Assembly (NCBI RefSeq): GCF_000514775.1
Contig: NZ_AZWO01000007.1
Span: forward strand, 62,257-126,256
Reading direction: 5' to 3'
Source of the DNA: Salinispora pacifica CNR114
GTDB taxonomy: Bacteria; Actinomycetota; Actinomycetes; Mycobacteriales; Micromonosporaceae
Length of the DNA stretch: 64,000 bases
This document shows, one piece after another, positions 26,151 through 35,244 of the stretch. The notes below the pieces were generated by a model. That model was given only the letters and a program-made list of their open reading frames with translations. It ran no database searches and was not told the origin of the DNA. Numbering within the stretch: position 1 is the stretch's first letter; each line of letters starts with the position of its first letter. A program made the translations under genes and the position numbers.

Positions 26151-27725
26151 ATGCCAGTCCCGGCCGTGACCGATGACCCGCGTAACCCCCGGTTGTCCAC
26201 GGCACTGTTCCGGGCCGGTGTGGCGTGCGCTCCGGTGGCGGCGCTGCTGGTGCTCGTCGCCGACAGCAACGGCCCGCTACGGATCGCCGCCGTACTGGCC
26301 CTCCTGGCGGTGGTGCTGATCGGCCTCTCGATCGCGCTGCGCCCCGACGGCGGTGCCCGGGTCGGGGAGTTGCGGGGCGAGATCGAGCGGCTTCGCCATG
26401 AGCTGCACGGTGAGATCGTGGCTGCGGCCCAACGGGGCAATCAGGCACTCGACCAGACCCAGCGCACCCAGGAGGCGGTTGTGGCGCTGGGCCGCCGGCT
26501 TGACGCTGGTGCCGCCGCGCCGGCCGGGCCCGGCGGTGCGCAGCGGGTACGGGCCCCGGTTGACGCGCCGGCCGGGCGGGCAGCCGTTCCGGTCGCCGAT
26601 CGCTGGGATGAGCACGAGGGCGACCGGAACCGCGCCGGTGAGTCCCAGCCTCCGGGTCACTTCCCGGGCGGCGGCCACTCCGCGGCCGGGGCGGCCGGGG
26701 CCTACGCGGCCTTCCGGCCGTCGACCGGAGAGCATGGGGCCGACGACCGCTTCGCTGGCCAGCCCACCGAGCGGGCCGCCGGCACCTATGGCGACACCGC
26801 CGGTGGCGCCGAGTCACCGGAGCCGGAGGGCCGGCACGCCGCCCCCCTGCGCGGCGTGGTGCGACATACCGAGACGGTGCACGTCACCCGGCACACCGTG
26901 GTCGATGGCGCCCGGAACCCCGCCGGCGACTACGACCGAGGATGGCCGTCCGGTCCGGACGCACCGTCGTGGGCCGAAGACCGGGAGCGCCGCCCCTGGC
27001 CTGGGGGCGAGGCCGGGACCCGGGACCGGGAGCGCCGCCCCTGGCCGGCCGCCCAGGATGAGGTCCGGATGGCTGGCGTCGACGGCTCCGCTGACCGGTC
27101 GTGGTCGGAGCGGGGCGGTTGGGCGCGTGACGCTCGGGGGCAGGGCGAGCCACCGGAGGCTGCCCGGGCTGGAGCGCAGTGGGATGACCAAGGCTGGGCC
27201 AACCAGCCCGACGGCCGGGGCTGGGACGGCGAGCGGTCTGACCGCGGCGGCGTTGACCAGCATGGCGGGGAGCTTGTGGCGGGCGGCGACGCGGAGGGCG
27301 AGTACTGGTCGCAGTTGCGGGCCGGAAACCGCTGGGCGGCCGTCCGCGAGGACGAGCGGGGGCGCGAGCTGCGGCTGGGCGAGCAGCGGGCGCAGGTGCG
27401 CACGGATCGGGGCGGTGCCGAATACCGGGTGGACCAGCGGTGGGCCGCGGTCCGTCGGGACGAGCCCGGCCGCGACCGGGCCGACGCCGGGCGGGGCGGG
27501 TGGTCCGAACCGGCGGGACGATCCGCGTTGCCCCCGTCGTCCGCCGAGTGGGGGCCACCCCGGCAACGGCCCCCCGAGCCACAGCACCAGCCGGAGCCGC
27601 AGCACCAGCCCGAGCCCCGGTGGCAGCCGGAGCCGCAGCGGCAGGCGGAGCCTCGGTGGCAGCCCGGGCCGCAGCGCCAGCCCGAGCCGGGTCAGTACGG
27701 CCGCGGGGACAACCGGTGGCGTTGA
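26151..27725 (+). CDS. two-helix membrane protein with long low-complexity tail
   Basis: This 524-residue protein has two membrane helices (about 20-40 and 45-63) joined by a very short loop. A short coiled-coil segment follows (about 70-115, with Glu/Arg/Gln heptad-like spacing). The rest, about 400 residues, is disordered and rich in Gly, Arg, Asp, Pro and Trp. The tail contains repeats: two DRERRPWP units near 26980 and 27028, two RWAAVR units, and a terminal block of EPQHQP/EPRWQP units (27577-27690). I recognise no family. It ends convergent with nuoD, 37 bases away. Such tails evolve quickly and the function cannot be inferred. Confidence 0.7.
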   Translation: MPVPAVTDDPRNPRLSTALFRAGVACAPVAALLVLVADSNGPLRIAAVLALLAVVLIGLSIALRPDGGARVGELRGEIERLRHELHGEIVAAAQRGNQALDQTQRTQEAVVALGRRLDAGAAAPAGPGGAQRVRAPVDAPAGRAAVPVADRWDEHEGDRNRAGESQPPGHFPGGGHSAAGAAGAYAAFRPSTGEHGADDRFAGQPTERAAGTYGDTAGGAESPEPEGRHAAPLRGVVRHTETVHVTRHTVVDGARNPAGDYDRGWPSGPDAPSWAEDRERRPWPGGEAGTRDRERRPWPAAQDEVRMAGVDGSADRSWSERGGWARDARGQGEPPEAARAGAQWDDQGWANQPDGRGWDGERSDRGGVDQHGGELVAGGDAEGEYWSQLRAGNRWAAVREDERGRELRLGEQRAQVRTDRGGAEYRVDQRWAAVRRDEPGRDRADAGRGGWSEPAGRSALPPSSAEWGPPRQRPPEPQHQPEPQHQPEPRWQPEPQRQAEPRWQPGPQRQPEPGQYGRGDNRWR

Positions 27726-27762
27726 CAGCTGCGGCAACGCCGAACGAGCGCAGCCGGCCCAC

Positions 27763-28929
27763 TCACTTGTCGATGTCGCCGACCACGAAGAACATCGAGC
27801 CGAGGATGGCGACCAGGTCCGGCACCAGGCAACCGGGTAGGAGGGTGGCCAGCGCCTGCACGTTGGCGTACGACGCGGTGCGCAGCTTGAGCCGCCACGG
27901 CGTCTTCTCACCCCGGGACACCAGGTAGTACCCGTTGATGCCGAGCGGGTTCTCGGTCCAGGCGTAGGTGTGCCCCTCGGGCGCTTTGAGCACCTTCGGT
28001 AGCCGGGTGTTGATCGGGCCGGTGAGCCGGTCCACCCGGTCCAGGCACTGCTCGGCGAGGTCGAGCGAGACGTACACCTGGTCGAGCAGCACCTCGAAGC
28101 GGGAGTGGCAGTCACCGGCGGTGCGGGTCACCACCGGCACGTCGAGCTGGTCGTACGCGAGGTAGGGCTCGTCCCGGCGTAGGTCGAGGTCGAGGCCGGA
28201 GGCGCGGGCGACCGGTCCGGAGGCGCCGAACGCGGCGGCCTGGGCTGCCGGGAGCACCCCCACGCCGACGGTACGGGCCAGGAAGATCTCGTTGCGCCGG
28301 ATCAGGTTGTCCAGGTCGGGCAGGCTCCGCCGGACCTCGCCGATGGCCGCCCGGGCCCGCCCGGTCCAGCCGGCCGGCACCTCCTCCTTGAGCCCACCGA
28401 CCCGGTTGAACATGTAGTGGATCCGCCCGCCGGAGACCTCCTCGAGCACCGCCTGGAGGGTCTCCCGTTCCCGAAAGGCGTAGAACATCGGGGTGATCGC
28501 CCCGATCTCCAGCGGGTACGAGCCGAGGAACATCAGGTGGTTGAGGATCCGGTTCAGCTCGGCGAGCGCCATCCGGAGCCAGGTGGCCCGCTCCGGAACC
28601 TCCATCCCCAGCAACCGCTCCACGGCGAGCACCACGCCGAGTTCGTTGGCGAACGCGGAGAGCCAGTCGTGCCGGTTGGCCAGCACGATGATCTGCCGGT
28701 AGTCGCGGACCTCGAACAGCTTCTCCGCGCCCCGGTGCATGTAGCCGACGATTGGTTCGGCGCTCACCACCCGTTCGCCGTCGAGCACCAGCCGCAGCCG
28801 GAGTACGCCGTGCGTCGAGGGGTGCTGCGGACCGATGTTGAGCACCATGTCGGTGCCGAGTTGTTCCCCACCGGCGCCGGTGCCGACGGTCAGTTCGCGG
28901 AGATCGGCGTCCGTGGTCATGCCTGTCAT
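27763..28929 (-). CDS. nuoD: NADH-quinone oxidoreductase subunit D (orphan NuoD)
   Basis: This is the 49-kDa-type subunit of complex I, which with NuoB forms the quinone site near cluster N2. The 388-residue product has [67 protein letters not shown], and a normal C-terminus ending [12 protein letters not shown]. No other nuo gene is nearby, so it is a stand-alone paralogue; the main nuo operon must be elsewhere. The ATG at 28929 overlaps the stop of the MidA/NDUFAF7-type methyltransferase gene (ATGA), so the two are translationally coupled. It could serve in an alternative complex I or a group-4-hydrogenase-like complex. Confidence 0.92.
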   Translation of the reverse strand: MTGMTTDADLRELTVGTGAGGEQLGTDMVLNIGPQHPSTHGVLRLRLVLDGERVVSAEPIVGYMHRGAEKLFEVRDYRQIIVLANRHDWLSAFANELGVVLAVERLLGMEVPERATWLRMALAELNRILNHLMFLGSYPLEIGAITPMFYAFRERETLQAVLEEVSGGRIHYMFNRVGGLKEEVPAGWTGRARAAIGEVRRSLPDLDNLIRRNEIFLARTVGVGVLPAAQAAAFGASGPVARASGLDLDLRRDEPYLAYDQLDVPVVTRTAGDCHSRFEVLLDQVYVSLDLAEQCLDRVDRLTGPINTRLPKVLKAPEGHTYAWTENPLGINGYYLVSRGEKTPWRLKLRTASYANVQALATLLPGCLVPDLVAILGSMFFVVGDIDK

Positions 28930-29942
28930 GGTGCCACGAGCGGGTCGAGGGCGACGCCGGCCGGCTGGAGGAGCCACCAGTGCCCGCCGAGGCCCGCCGG
29001 GTCGATCAGCTCGGCCACCGCCGACGCCGCGGAGAGGGCCCGGAGGTATCCCGCGGGGTCGGTGCTGGCCCGCGCCAGCGGTGGACGGCGCCCGTCGGCA
29101 CCGAGCGCCCGCAGGGCCGTCCGCTGTGCCACCAGGGTGTACGGGAGCTGCGCGACCCGCGCACCGGCGGCGGCGACCGAGTCCACCGCGAGGTGCGCGG
29201 TGACATCGCACGATCCGTCGGGTACCGGTCGGACCTGCCGCCCGTTCCGGTAGCCGGTCAGGGTACCGGCGGCCGGTCGGGTTCGCCGGAGGTGCCCGTA
29301 GTCCACGGTGACCGCCAGCCCTCGGTCGAGCCGCCCGACGGCGTCCGTCCAGGCGTCGTCGCGGGTTCGGCCGATCTCGGCGCGGATGCCCGGGTCGTCG
29401 GCGGCGGGCGGCGACCACCACCGGGCCAACCAGTCGGCGTCTTCCGGGCTGACTGGGCTGCCGTCCGTCTCCTCGCCGGTGGCGGGGTCGACCAGGAGGT
29501 ACCGCCAGCCTGCCGGGGTGGCCACGGCCAGGTCCAGCGGGACGTTGTCGAGCCATTCGGTGGCCAGGAGGAGGCCGGTGACACCGGCGGGGATCTCGTG
29601 GGTCCAGGTGATCTCCGTGGGTAGGTCTGTGGGGCGCGGGGCCCGTTCGACGGCGGTGAGGCGTAGCCGGTGCGCGAGGGACGTGTCGTTGGACCCGGCG
29701 ATGCTGGCGTGGAGGGTGCGCAGTAGCTCGCCCCGCCCCGCTCCGACATCGACCACCGCGAGTGGGTCTGGGTGGTCCAGGGCGGCGTCAACGGTGGCGA
29801 TCAGCCGGTGCAGGGCCGCCGCGAACGCCGGGGAGGCGTGCACGCTGGTACGGAAGTGGTCGGCCGGGCCGGCACCGGAGACGAAGAAGCCGTCCGGCCC
29901 GTACAGCGCCTGCTCCATCGCGTCCCGCCAGCGGATCGACAT
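28926..29942 (-). CDS. MidA/NDUFAF7-type SAM-dependent methyltransferase
   Basis: This 338-residue protein matches the Methyltransf_28 (DUF185/MidA) family. It has an N-terminal [17 protein letters not shown] entry motif (usually Y.. G.YGYF in the family), the SAM-binding [15 protein letters not shown] (about 92-106), [12 protein letters not shown] (the conserved E.lDn.Pv segment), and TVDYGH. The mitochondrial member NDUFAF7 dimethylates an arginine of NDUFS2, the NuoD homologue, during complex I assembly. Here the gene is coupled directly to a nuoD. The ATG at 29942 has AAGGAGG at good distance; the open frame to 30044 lacks support. Substrate assignment to the adjacent NuoD is inference, but unusually well supported by the neighbour. 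Confidence 0.85.
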   Translation of the reverse strand: MSIRWRDAMEQALYGPDGFFVSGAGPADHFRTSVHASPAFAAALHRLIATVDAALDHPDPLAVVDVGAGRGELLRTLHASIAGSNDTSLAHRLRLTAVERAPRPTDLPTEITWTHEIPAGVTGLLLATEWLDNVPLDLAVATPAGWRYLLVDPATGEETDGSPVSPEDADWLARWWSPPAADDPGIRAEIGRTRDDAWTDAVGRLDRGLAVTVDYGHLRRTRPAAGTLTGYRNGRQVRPVPDGSCDVTAHLAVDSVAAAGARVAQLPYTLVAQRTALRALGADGRRPPLARASTDPAGYLRALSAASAVAELIDPAGLGGHWWLLQPAGVALDPLVAP

Positions 29943-30121
29943 CAGCTCCTCCTTCGGTCCAGCCGCCCGGTGGTGGAGCGGCCCCGCTCGTAGCCTTCGG
30001 TGGCGAGCGGGTCTGCCCGGGCCACCGGTGGTGAACGTTTTCACACCTCCCTGTCCCGGCTGCGGCGCCGCGACGCATACTTGCCAGCGACCGGTACCCC
30101 TCCGAGGACTGGATCATCGTT

Positions 30122-31063
30122 ATGAGTGCTGCGCTGTCTCCGCGTCCCGTCGATCAGTCGGTTGATGCTCTCACCCCCCGTTCCCTGACCGTCGGCGTGA
30201 TCGGTGTCGGCCGGGTCGGTGCTGTCCTGGCCGCCGCTCTCGCCGCTGCCGGCCACCGGGTGGTGGCCGCGACCGGCGGCTCTGCCGCCTCGCGTGCCCG
30301 GATGGCGCTGCTCCTGGCCGACGTGCCGCGGCGGCCGGCCGACTCGGTAGCCCGCGCTGCCACCGACCTCCTGCTGGTGGCGGTGCCGGATGACGCGCTC
30401 GCGGAGGTCGTCGCCGGCCTCGCCGAGACCGGGGCGTTGCGTCCGGGGCAGGTGGTCGCACACACCTCCGGCGCGCACGGCCTGGCGGTACTGGCGCCGG
30501 TCGTCGGGGCCGGTGCCAGCCCGCTTGCCCTGCACCCCGCGATGACCTTCACCGGTACGCCGGACGATCTCACCCGACTGCCCGGCATCTCGTACGGGTT
30601 GACCGCACCGGCGCAGCTGCGTCCGTTCGCCACCCGGCTCGTCGCCGACCTCGACGGCGTACCGGAGTGGGTCGCCGAGTCGGACCGAGCGCTCTACCAC
30701 GCCGCCCTCGTGCACGGCGCCAATCACCTGATCACCCTCGTCAACGAGGCGGCCGACCGGCTGCGGGACGGCGGGGTGACCGAGCCGGAGCGGGTGCTCG
30801 CTCCGCTGTTGCGGGCCGCCTTGGACAACGCGTTGCGGCTCGGGGACGATGCGCTGACCGGACCCGTAGCCCGGGGCGACGCCGGCACCGTCGAGCGGCA
30901 CCTGACCCAGCTCGCGGCGACCGCGCCGGAATCGGTGGGCCCCTACCTGGCGTTGGCTCGACGGACGGCGGACCGCGTGATCGCGGCCGGCCGGCTGCGT
31001 CCCACGGTGGCGCAGCCGGTGCTGGAGGTGTTGAGTGGGCGGGATCGGGAGGTGGCTGCGTGA
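30122..31063 (+). CDS. Rossmann/DUF2520 protein, candidate ketopantoate reductase
   Basis: This 313-residue protein has an N-terminal NAD(P)-binding fold with [21 protein letters not shown] (about 24-44). A DUF2520 helical domain follows, containing [10 protein letters not shown], the middle [19 protein letters not shown] and a terminal helix bundle, related to the 6-phosphogluconate/ketopantoate reductase C-terminal fold. It overlaps panC as GTGA at 31060-31063, and panD follows, so it is the first gene of a pantothenate operon. In Mycobacterium the same gene precedes panC-panD. The canonical panE is not in this window, making ketopantoate reduction a reasonable role, but that is inference. 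The ATG at 30122 lacks a strong Shine-Dalgarno sequence. Confidence 0.85.
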   Translation: MSAALSPRPVDQSVDALTPRSLTVGVIGVGRVGAVLAAALAAAGHRVVAATGGSAASRARMALLLADVPRRPADSVARAATDLLLVAVPDDALAEVVAGLAETGALRPGQVVAHTSGAHGLAVLAPVVGAGASPLALHPAMTFTGTPDDLTRLPGISYGLTAPAQLRPFATRLVADLDGVPEWVAESDRALYHAALVHGANHLITLVNEAADRLRDGGVTEPERVLAPLLRAALDNALRLGDDALTGPVARGDAGTVERHLTQLAATAPESVGPYLALARRTADRVIAAGRLRPTVAQPVLEVLSGRDREVAA

Positions 31064-31908
31064 CCAAGCTGGTACACACCCGTGCCGACCTGGCGGCAGC
31101 GCGGGAGGCGCTGACCGGCACCGTGGGTGTCGTCATGACCATGGGCGCCCTGCACGCCGGGCACGAGACCCTGTTGCGGGTGGCCCAGGAGCAGGCCGAC
31201 AACGTCGTGGTCACGATTTTTGTGAATCCGCTCCAGTTCGGGCCGGACGAGGACTTCGACCGGTATCCCCGCACCCTCGACGCGGATCTGGAGATCTGCC
31301 GCCGGGCTGGCGCCGCGGTCGTCTTCGCGCCGTTTGTGCCGGAGCTGTACCCGCAGGGCCAACCCCGGGTCTGGGTCAACCCGGGCCAGCTCGGCGAGGA
31401 GTTGGAGGGGCAGAGCCGGCCGGGCTTCTTCCACGGGGTGCTGACCGTGGTGCTGAAGCTGCTTCAGCTCACCCGGCCGGACCGGGCGTTCTTCGGTGAG
31501 AAGGACTACCAACAGCTGACCCTGATCCGCCGGATGGTGCGCGACCTGGAGGTGCCGGTGGAGATCATCGGCGTGTCGACGGTCCGGGAGCCGGACGGGT
31601 TGGCCCTGTCCAGCCGGAACCGCTACCTGTCACCCGAGGGGCGGACGGCTGCGCTGAGCCTGCCGGGGGCGTTGCGGGCGGGGGTGGCAGCCGCTGCCGG
31701 CGGTGCGGACGCGGGCGGGGTGCTGGCCGCCGCGCACGCCGCGTTCGACTCCGGTCCGCCCGGTGTCGAACTGGATTACCTGGTACTCACCGACCCGGAG
31801 CTGGAGCCGGGGCCGATTGCGGGTCCGGCGCGGCTGCTCGCCGCCGCCTGGGTCGGCGCCACCCGCCTGATCGACAACGTATCGGTCCAGCTCGATCCAC
31901 GTTTCTGA
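31060..31908 (+). CDS. panC: pantothenate synthetase
   Basis: This enzyme condenses pantoate and beta-alanine with ATP cleavage. The 282-residue product has [53 protein letters not shown] (KDYQQ nucleotide loop) and [13 protein letters not shown], all intact. The GTG at 31060 overlaps the DUF2520 gene. The frame is open upstream to 30667 within that gene but without homology. It is followed 22 bases later by panD, whose product supplies its beta-alanine, so the pathway order is kept in the operon. Confidence 0.96.
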   Translation: MTKLVHTRADLAAAREALTGTVGVVMTMGALHAGHETLLRVAQEQADNVVVTIFVNPLQFGPDEDFDRYPRTLDADLEICRRAGAAVVFAPFVPELYPQGQPRVWVNPGQLGEELEGQSRPGFFHGVLTVVLKLLQLTRPDRAFFGEKDYQQLTLIRRMVRDLEVPVEIIGVSTVREPDGLALSSRNRYLSPEGRTAALSLPGALRAGVAAAAGGADAGGVLAAAHAAFDSGPPGVELDYLVLTDPELEPGPIAGPARLLAAAWVGATRLIDNVSVQLDPRF

Positions 31909-31930
31909 CCCATCTCCCGAGAGGCGCCCG

Positions 31931-32359
31931 ATGCTGCGCACCATGCTCAAGTCGAAGATTCACCGGGCCACGGTCACCCAGGCCGACCTGCACTACGTCG
32001 GCTCGGTCACGGTGGACCAGGATCTGCTGGACGCCGCCGACCTGCTCCCGGGCGAGCAGGTGGCGATCGTGGACGTCACCAACGGCGCCCGGTTGGAGAC
32101 CTATGTGATCCCGGGGCAGCGAGGCAGCGGCGTGATCGGTATCAACGGCGCCGCCGCCCACCTGGTCCACCCGGGTGACCTGGTCATCCTCATCGCCTAC
32201 GGACAGCTGGAGGACGCGCAGGCGCGTACCTACCAGCCGCGGATCGTGCACGTCGATTCGAGCAACCGGATTGTGGACCTCACCGCGGACGCGGCCACGG
32301 CGGCGCCCGGGACGGCGGGGGCGCCGGTCCCCAACCCGTTGGCGGACTCGCTGGCCTGA
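31931..32359 (+). CDS. panD: aspartate 1-decarboxylase
   Basis: It makes beta-alanine from aspartate and needs self-cleavage to create a pyruvoyl cofactor. The cleavage pair Gly24-Ser25 is seen in [11 protein letters not shown], Lys9 and Tyr58-type residues are in the expected places, and [26 protein letters not shown] and [11 protein letters not shown] follow. Its 142 residues include a short C-terminal tail rich in Ala. The ATG at 31931 follows a GAG-containing spacer. In actinobacteria the tail is involved in pyrazinoic-acid-type degradation signals, but this one is not obviously related. Confidence 0.96.
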   Translation: MLRTMLKSKIHRATVTQADLHYVGSVTVDQDLLDAADLLPGEQVAIVDVTNGARLETYVIPGQRGSGVIGINGAAAHLVHPGDLVILIAYGQLEDAQARTYQPRIVHVDSSNRIVDLTADAATAAPGTAGAPVPNPLADSLA

Positions 32360-32425
32360 CCGAGTGGCGCGCCCGGCCACCGGAGCCACGCCACGAGGCT
32401 CTGTTACTCGCCGGGCATCTTTGGC

Positions 32426-32431
32426 TACCCT
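32426..32431 (+). promoter_or_regulatory. -10 element TACCCT upstream of the septum-formation-domain gene
   Basis: TACCCT lies too near the first in-frame GTG (32434) but predicts a start site around 32438, giving a leader of about 38 bases that carries the GGGAGG ribosome site for the GTG at 32476. Confidence 0.4.
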
Positions 32432-32475
32432 GGGTGGACTCGTCAGCAGACGGGGCGTCGACTCTGGGAGGCGGC

Positions 32476-33396
32476 GTGGGGCATCGGGTCGGGAAGGGTG
32501 CGCGGGCGGTCGGCGGTGTGCGGGCGTGGTGCGCGGCGACGGTGGTGGCGCTGCTGGCGGGTTGTGCCGGGCCGACCGACGGCGACCTGACCGACGACTG
32601 GGGGGCGCTGCCCGCGGCCGGTCCGTTCACTCCCGAAACGGGGGTGTGCCAGGTGGCCGACGCCACCACCCAGGTGACCCTGGCGGCGTACCAACCAGTG
32701 GAGTGCTCGGTCCCGCACCGGGTCGAGACCGTGCACGTGGGCACCTTCCCGACGGGGCAGTCTGGCCCACCGGCCGCCGGCTCGGCTGACCTGTGGGTCG
32801 CGTTCGTCGACTGTGACACCCGCACCAGCACGTACGTGGGGGCCGACTGGCGGACCGGGCGGCTGCGGCTCTGGGTGGCTGTCCCGTCCCCTTCGGGCTG
32901 GGCCGCTGGTTCCCGTTGGTACCGCTGCGACCTCACCGAGGTGACCACCGCAGAGGTGGACGCCGGGGTGGTGCTCCGCACCGGCAGTCTGCGCGGCGGG
33001 CTCGCCGCCGGGTCACCGTTGCGGCTCGGTTGCCAGCAGAGCGGTCCGGATCGGGGCGGTGGGGGGGTGGAGGCGCTGCGCCCCGTGGACTGCCGCAGCC
33101 GACACGACGCGGAGTTCGTCGGGGTGTGGCGGGCGCCAAAGCGCCCGTACCCCACCGCGGACGCGGACTGGGCGCCGCTCTACGCTGGCTGCCGCAGCGA
33201 GATCGCACGCTTCACCGAGGTGCCCGACGACCCGACGCTACGGCTGCGGGTCGATGTGGTGGTCCGTCCACCCAGCGCCGGCCGGTGGGAGGTCGGCGAT
33301 CGAGGAGTCCGCTGCTACCTGTGGCTCAGCGACCGCCGGGTGACCGGGTCGCTGCGGAGCGCCGGTCCGGCGGGGTTGCCGGTCCGGAACCGGTGA
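32476..33396 (+). CDS. lipoprotein with septum-formation-type domains
   Basis: This 306-residue protein has a signal peptide ending in the lipobox LLAGCAG with Cys30. The mature part has two Cys-containing repeats resembling the Septum_form domain: GVCQVADATT...VECSVPHRVETVHVG and DCRSRHDAEFVGVW, each with a Cys-x-x-x-His core. I chose GTG 32476 because GGGAGG lies 5 bases upstream; the earlier GTG 32434 would put an atypical charged stretch before the signal. The domain name comes from actinobacterial membrane proteins near septation genes; the exact function is unknown. It is flanked by panD and nadB without a clear functional tie. Confidence 0.7.
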   Translation: MGHRVGKGARAVGGVRAWCAATVVALLAGCAGPTDGDLTDDWGALPAAGPFTPETGVCQVADATTQVTLAAYQPVECSVPHRVETVHVGTFPTGQSGPPAAGSADLWVAFVDCDTRTSTYVGADWRTGRLRLWVAVPSPSGWAAGSRWYRCDLTEVTTAEVDAGVVLRTGSLRGGLAAGSPLRLGCQQSGPDRGGGGVEALRPVDCRSRHDAEFVGVWRAPKRPYPTADADWAPLYAGCRSEIARFTEVPDDPTLRLRVDVVVRPPSAGRWEVGDRGVRCYLWLSDRRVTGSLRSAGPAGLPVRNR

Positions 33397-33525
33397 CGAG
33401 GAGCTTGCGGCACTCTCCTTCGGCCTCGTCGGCGTGCGGATCGGCCCGGTCGGGTACGGCGTTGCCCAAACCACTCGTCTCGCCCCCGCCGCCTCCCACG
33501 TGCGTTGTTCGGGTTGACTGTGGGG

Positions 33526-35244
33526 ATGGACCTACCGACCGGTGACTGGCCGGCCCTGCCCCGTCTGCTGGCGGCGCCCGCGCCCGGGTGGGTGGAGACG
33601 ACTGACGTGATCGTCGTCGGCTCTGGTGTCGCCGGGCTGACCGCCGCGCTCCACCTGCGGGAGGCGGGCCTGCACGTCACGGTGGTCTCCAAGGTTGACA
33701 TCGAGGAGGGCTCGACGCGCTGGGCGCAGGGCGGCATCGCCGCGGTGCTCGATCCGCACGACACCCCCGCGGCCCACGCCTCGGACACCGAGATCGCCGG
33801 GGTTGGCCTCAGCGATCCGGCGGCGGTCCGGGTCCTCGTCGAGGAGGGGCCGACCCGGCTGCGGGAGTTGATGCGGATCGGCGCGGAGTTCGATCGCCAC
33901 CCGGACGGCTCGCTCATGCTCACCCGGGAGGGCGGGCACCGAGCGGACCGGATCGTGCACGCGGGTGGCGACGCCACCGGTGCGGAGGTACAGCGGGCGC
34001 TACACGCTGCCGTACGCCGGGATCCTTGGATCCGGCTCGTCGAGCACGCCCTGGTGCTGGACCTGCTCCGGGCCGCCGGCGACGGTCCGGACGGGCTCGG
34101 CCCCGCCTGTGGGGTGACTCTGCATGTGTTGGGTGAGGGCAGCGAGGACGGCGTCGGGGCGATCCTGGGGCGCGCGGTGGTGCTCGCGACCGGGGGGATG
34201 GGGCAGGTCTTCGGGGTTACCACCAATCCCGCGGTCTCCACCGGCGACGGGGTGGCCCTCGCGCTGCGGGCCGGGGCCGCCGTCACCGATGTGGAGTTCG
34301 TCCAGTTCCATCCGACCGCGCTGATCGTCCCACCGTCCGCCCGGGTGGACGGGGCCCGGCACGCCCAGCAGCCGTTGGTCTCCGAGGCGCTGCGGGGCGA
34401 GGGCGCCCAGTTGGTGGACTCCGATGGCAGGCGGTTCATGGTCGGGCAGCACGAATTGGCGGAGTTGGCCCCCCGGGATGTCGTCGCGAAGGGCATCCAC
34501 CGGGTGCTGCTGGCCACCGGCTCGGACCATGTCTACCTCGACGCCCGACACCTCGGCGGTGACTTTCTTGCCCGCCGTTTTCCCACCATTGTGGCGTCCT
34601 GCCTGGCCATCGGCGTCGATCCGGCGACCGACCTGATTCCGGTGGCCCCGGCGGCACACTACGCCTCCGGCGGCGTCCGTACCGACCTGTACGGCCGTAC
34701 CTCCATTCCCGGCCTGTACGCCTGCGGTGAGGTCGCCTGCACCGGTGTGCACGGCGCGAACCGGCTGGCCAGCAACTCGCTGCTGGAGGGGTTGGTCTTC
34801 TCCCGCCGGATCGCCGAGGAACTGGCGACCGGCCTGCCGGAGCAGCTGCGCCCGGCCTCGACCGGTGCCTGGGTGGGGGGTGCGGGTCGGGTGCTTCCCG
34901 TCGCCGGCGTTCCCGACCTGCAACGGGCGATGACGCGGGGCGCGGGCGTGCTGCGGTCGGCGGCGACCCTGGCCGACACGGCGGCTGCCCTGGCTACGCT
35001 AAGCGACGCCGCGGGAGTTCCCCGCACCGCGGACTGGGAGGCGACGAACCTGCTGACGGTGGCGACCGTGCTGGTGGCGGCCGCCACCGCGCGGCAGGAG
35101 ACCCGGGGTTGCCACTGGCGGGAGGACTTTCCGATGGCCGACGAGCGGTGGCGGGGCCACCTGGTCGGCACCATTGATCCACAGGGCCGGCTGCTGCGAA
35201 GGTGGCAGGGGTTCGGGGCCACCGAGCGTGGGGAGGACAGGTGA
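33526..35244 (+). CDS. nadB: L-aspartate oxidase
   Basis: This FAD enzyme oxidises aspartate to iminoaspartate, the first step of bacterial NAD synthesis. The 572-residue product has VIVVGSGVAGLTAAL, STRWAQGGIAAVL, TGGMGQVFGVTTNP, the active-site stretch VEFVQFHPTAL, ASGGVRTDLYGRT, and GLYACGEVACTGVHGANRLASNSLLEGLVF. All are standard, including the His and Arg residues of the family. The start is uncertain: ATG 33526 is used, but GTG 33520 is also possible and neither has a clear ribosome site. The stop overlaps nadC as GTGA. NadA (quinolinate synthase) is not in this window. Confidence 0.94.
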   Translation: MDLPTGDWPALPRLLAAPAPGWVETTDVIVVGSGVAGLTAALHLREAGLHVTVVSKVDIEEGSTRWAQGGIAAVLDPHDTPAAHASDTEIAGVGLSDPAAVRVLVEEGPTRLRELMRIGAEFDRHPDGSLMLTREGGHRADRIVHAGGDATGAEVQRALHAAVRRDPWIRLVEHALVLDLLRAAGDGPDGLGPACGVTLHVLGEGSEDGVGAILGRAVVLATGGMGQVFGVTTNPAVSTGDGVALALRAGAAVTDVEFVQFHPTALIVPPSARVDGARHAQQPLVSEALRGEGAQLVDSDGRRFMVGQHELAELAPRDVVAKGIHRVLLATGSDHVYLDARHLGGDFLARRFPTIVASCLAIGVDPATDLIPVAPAAHYASGGVRTDLYGRTSIPGLYACGEVACTGVHGANRLASNSLLEGLVFSRRIAEELATGLPEQLRPASTGAWVGGAGRVLPVAGVPDLQRAMTRGAGVLRSAATLADTAAALATLSDAAGVPRTADWEATNLLTVATVLVAAATARQETRGCHWREDFPMADERWRGHLVGTIDPQGRLLRRWQGFGATERGEDR

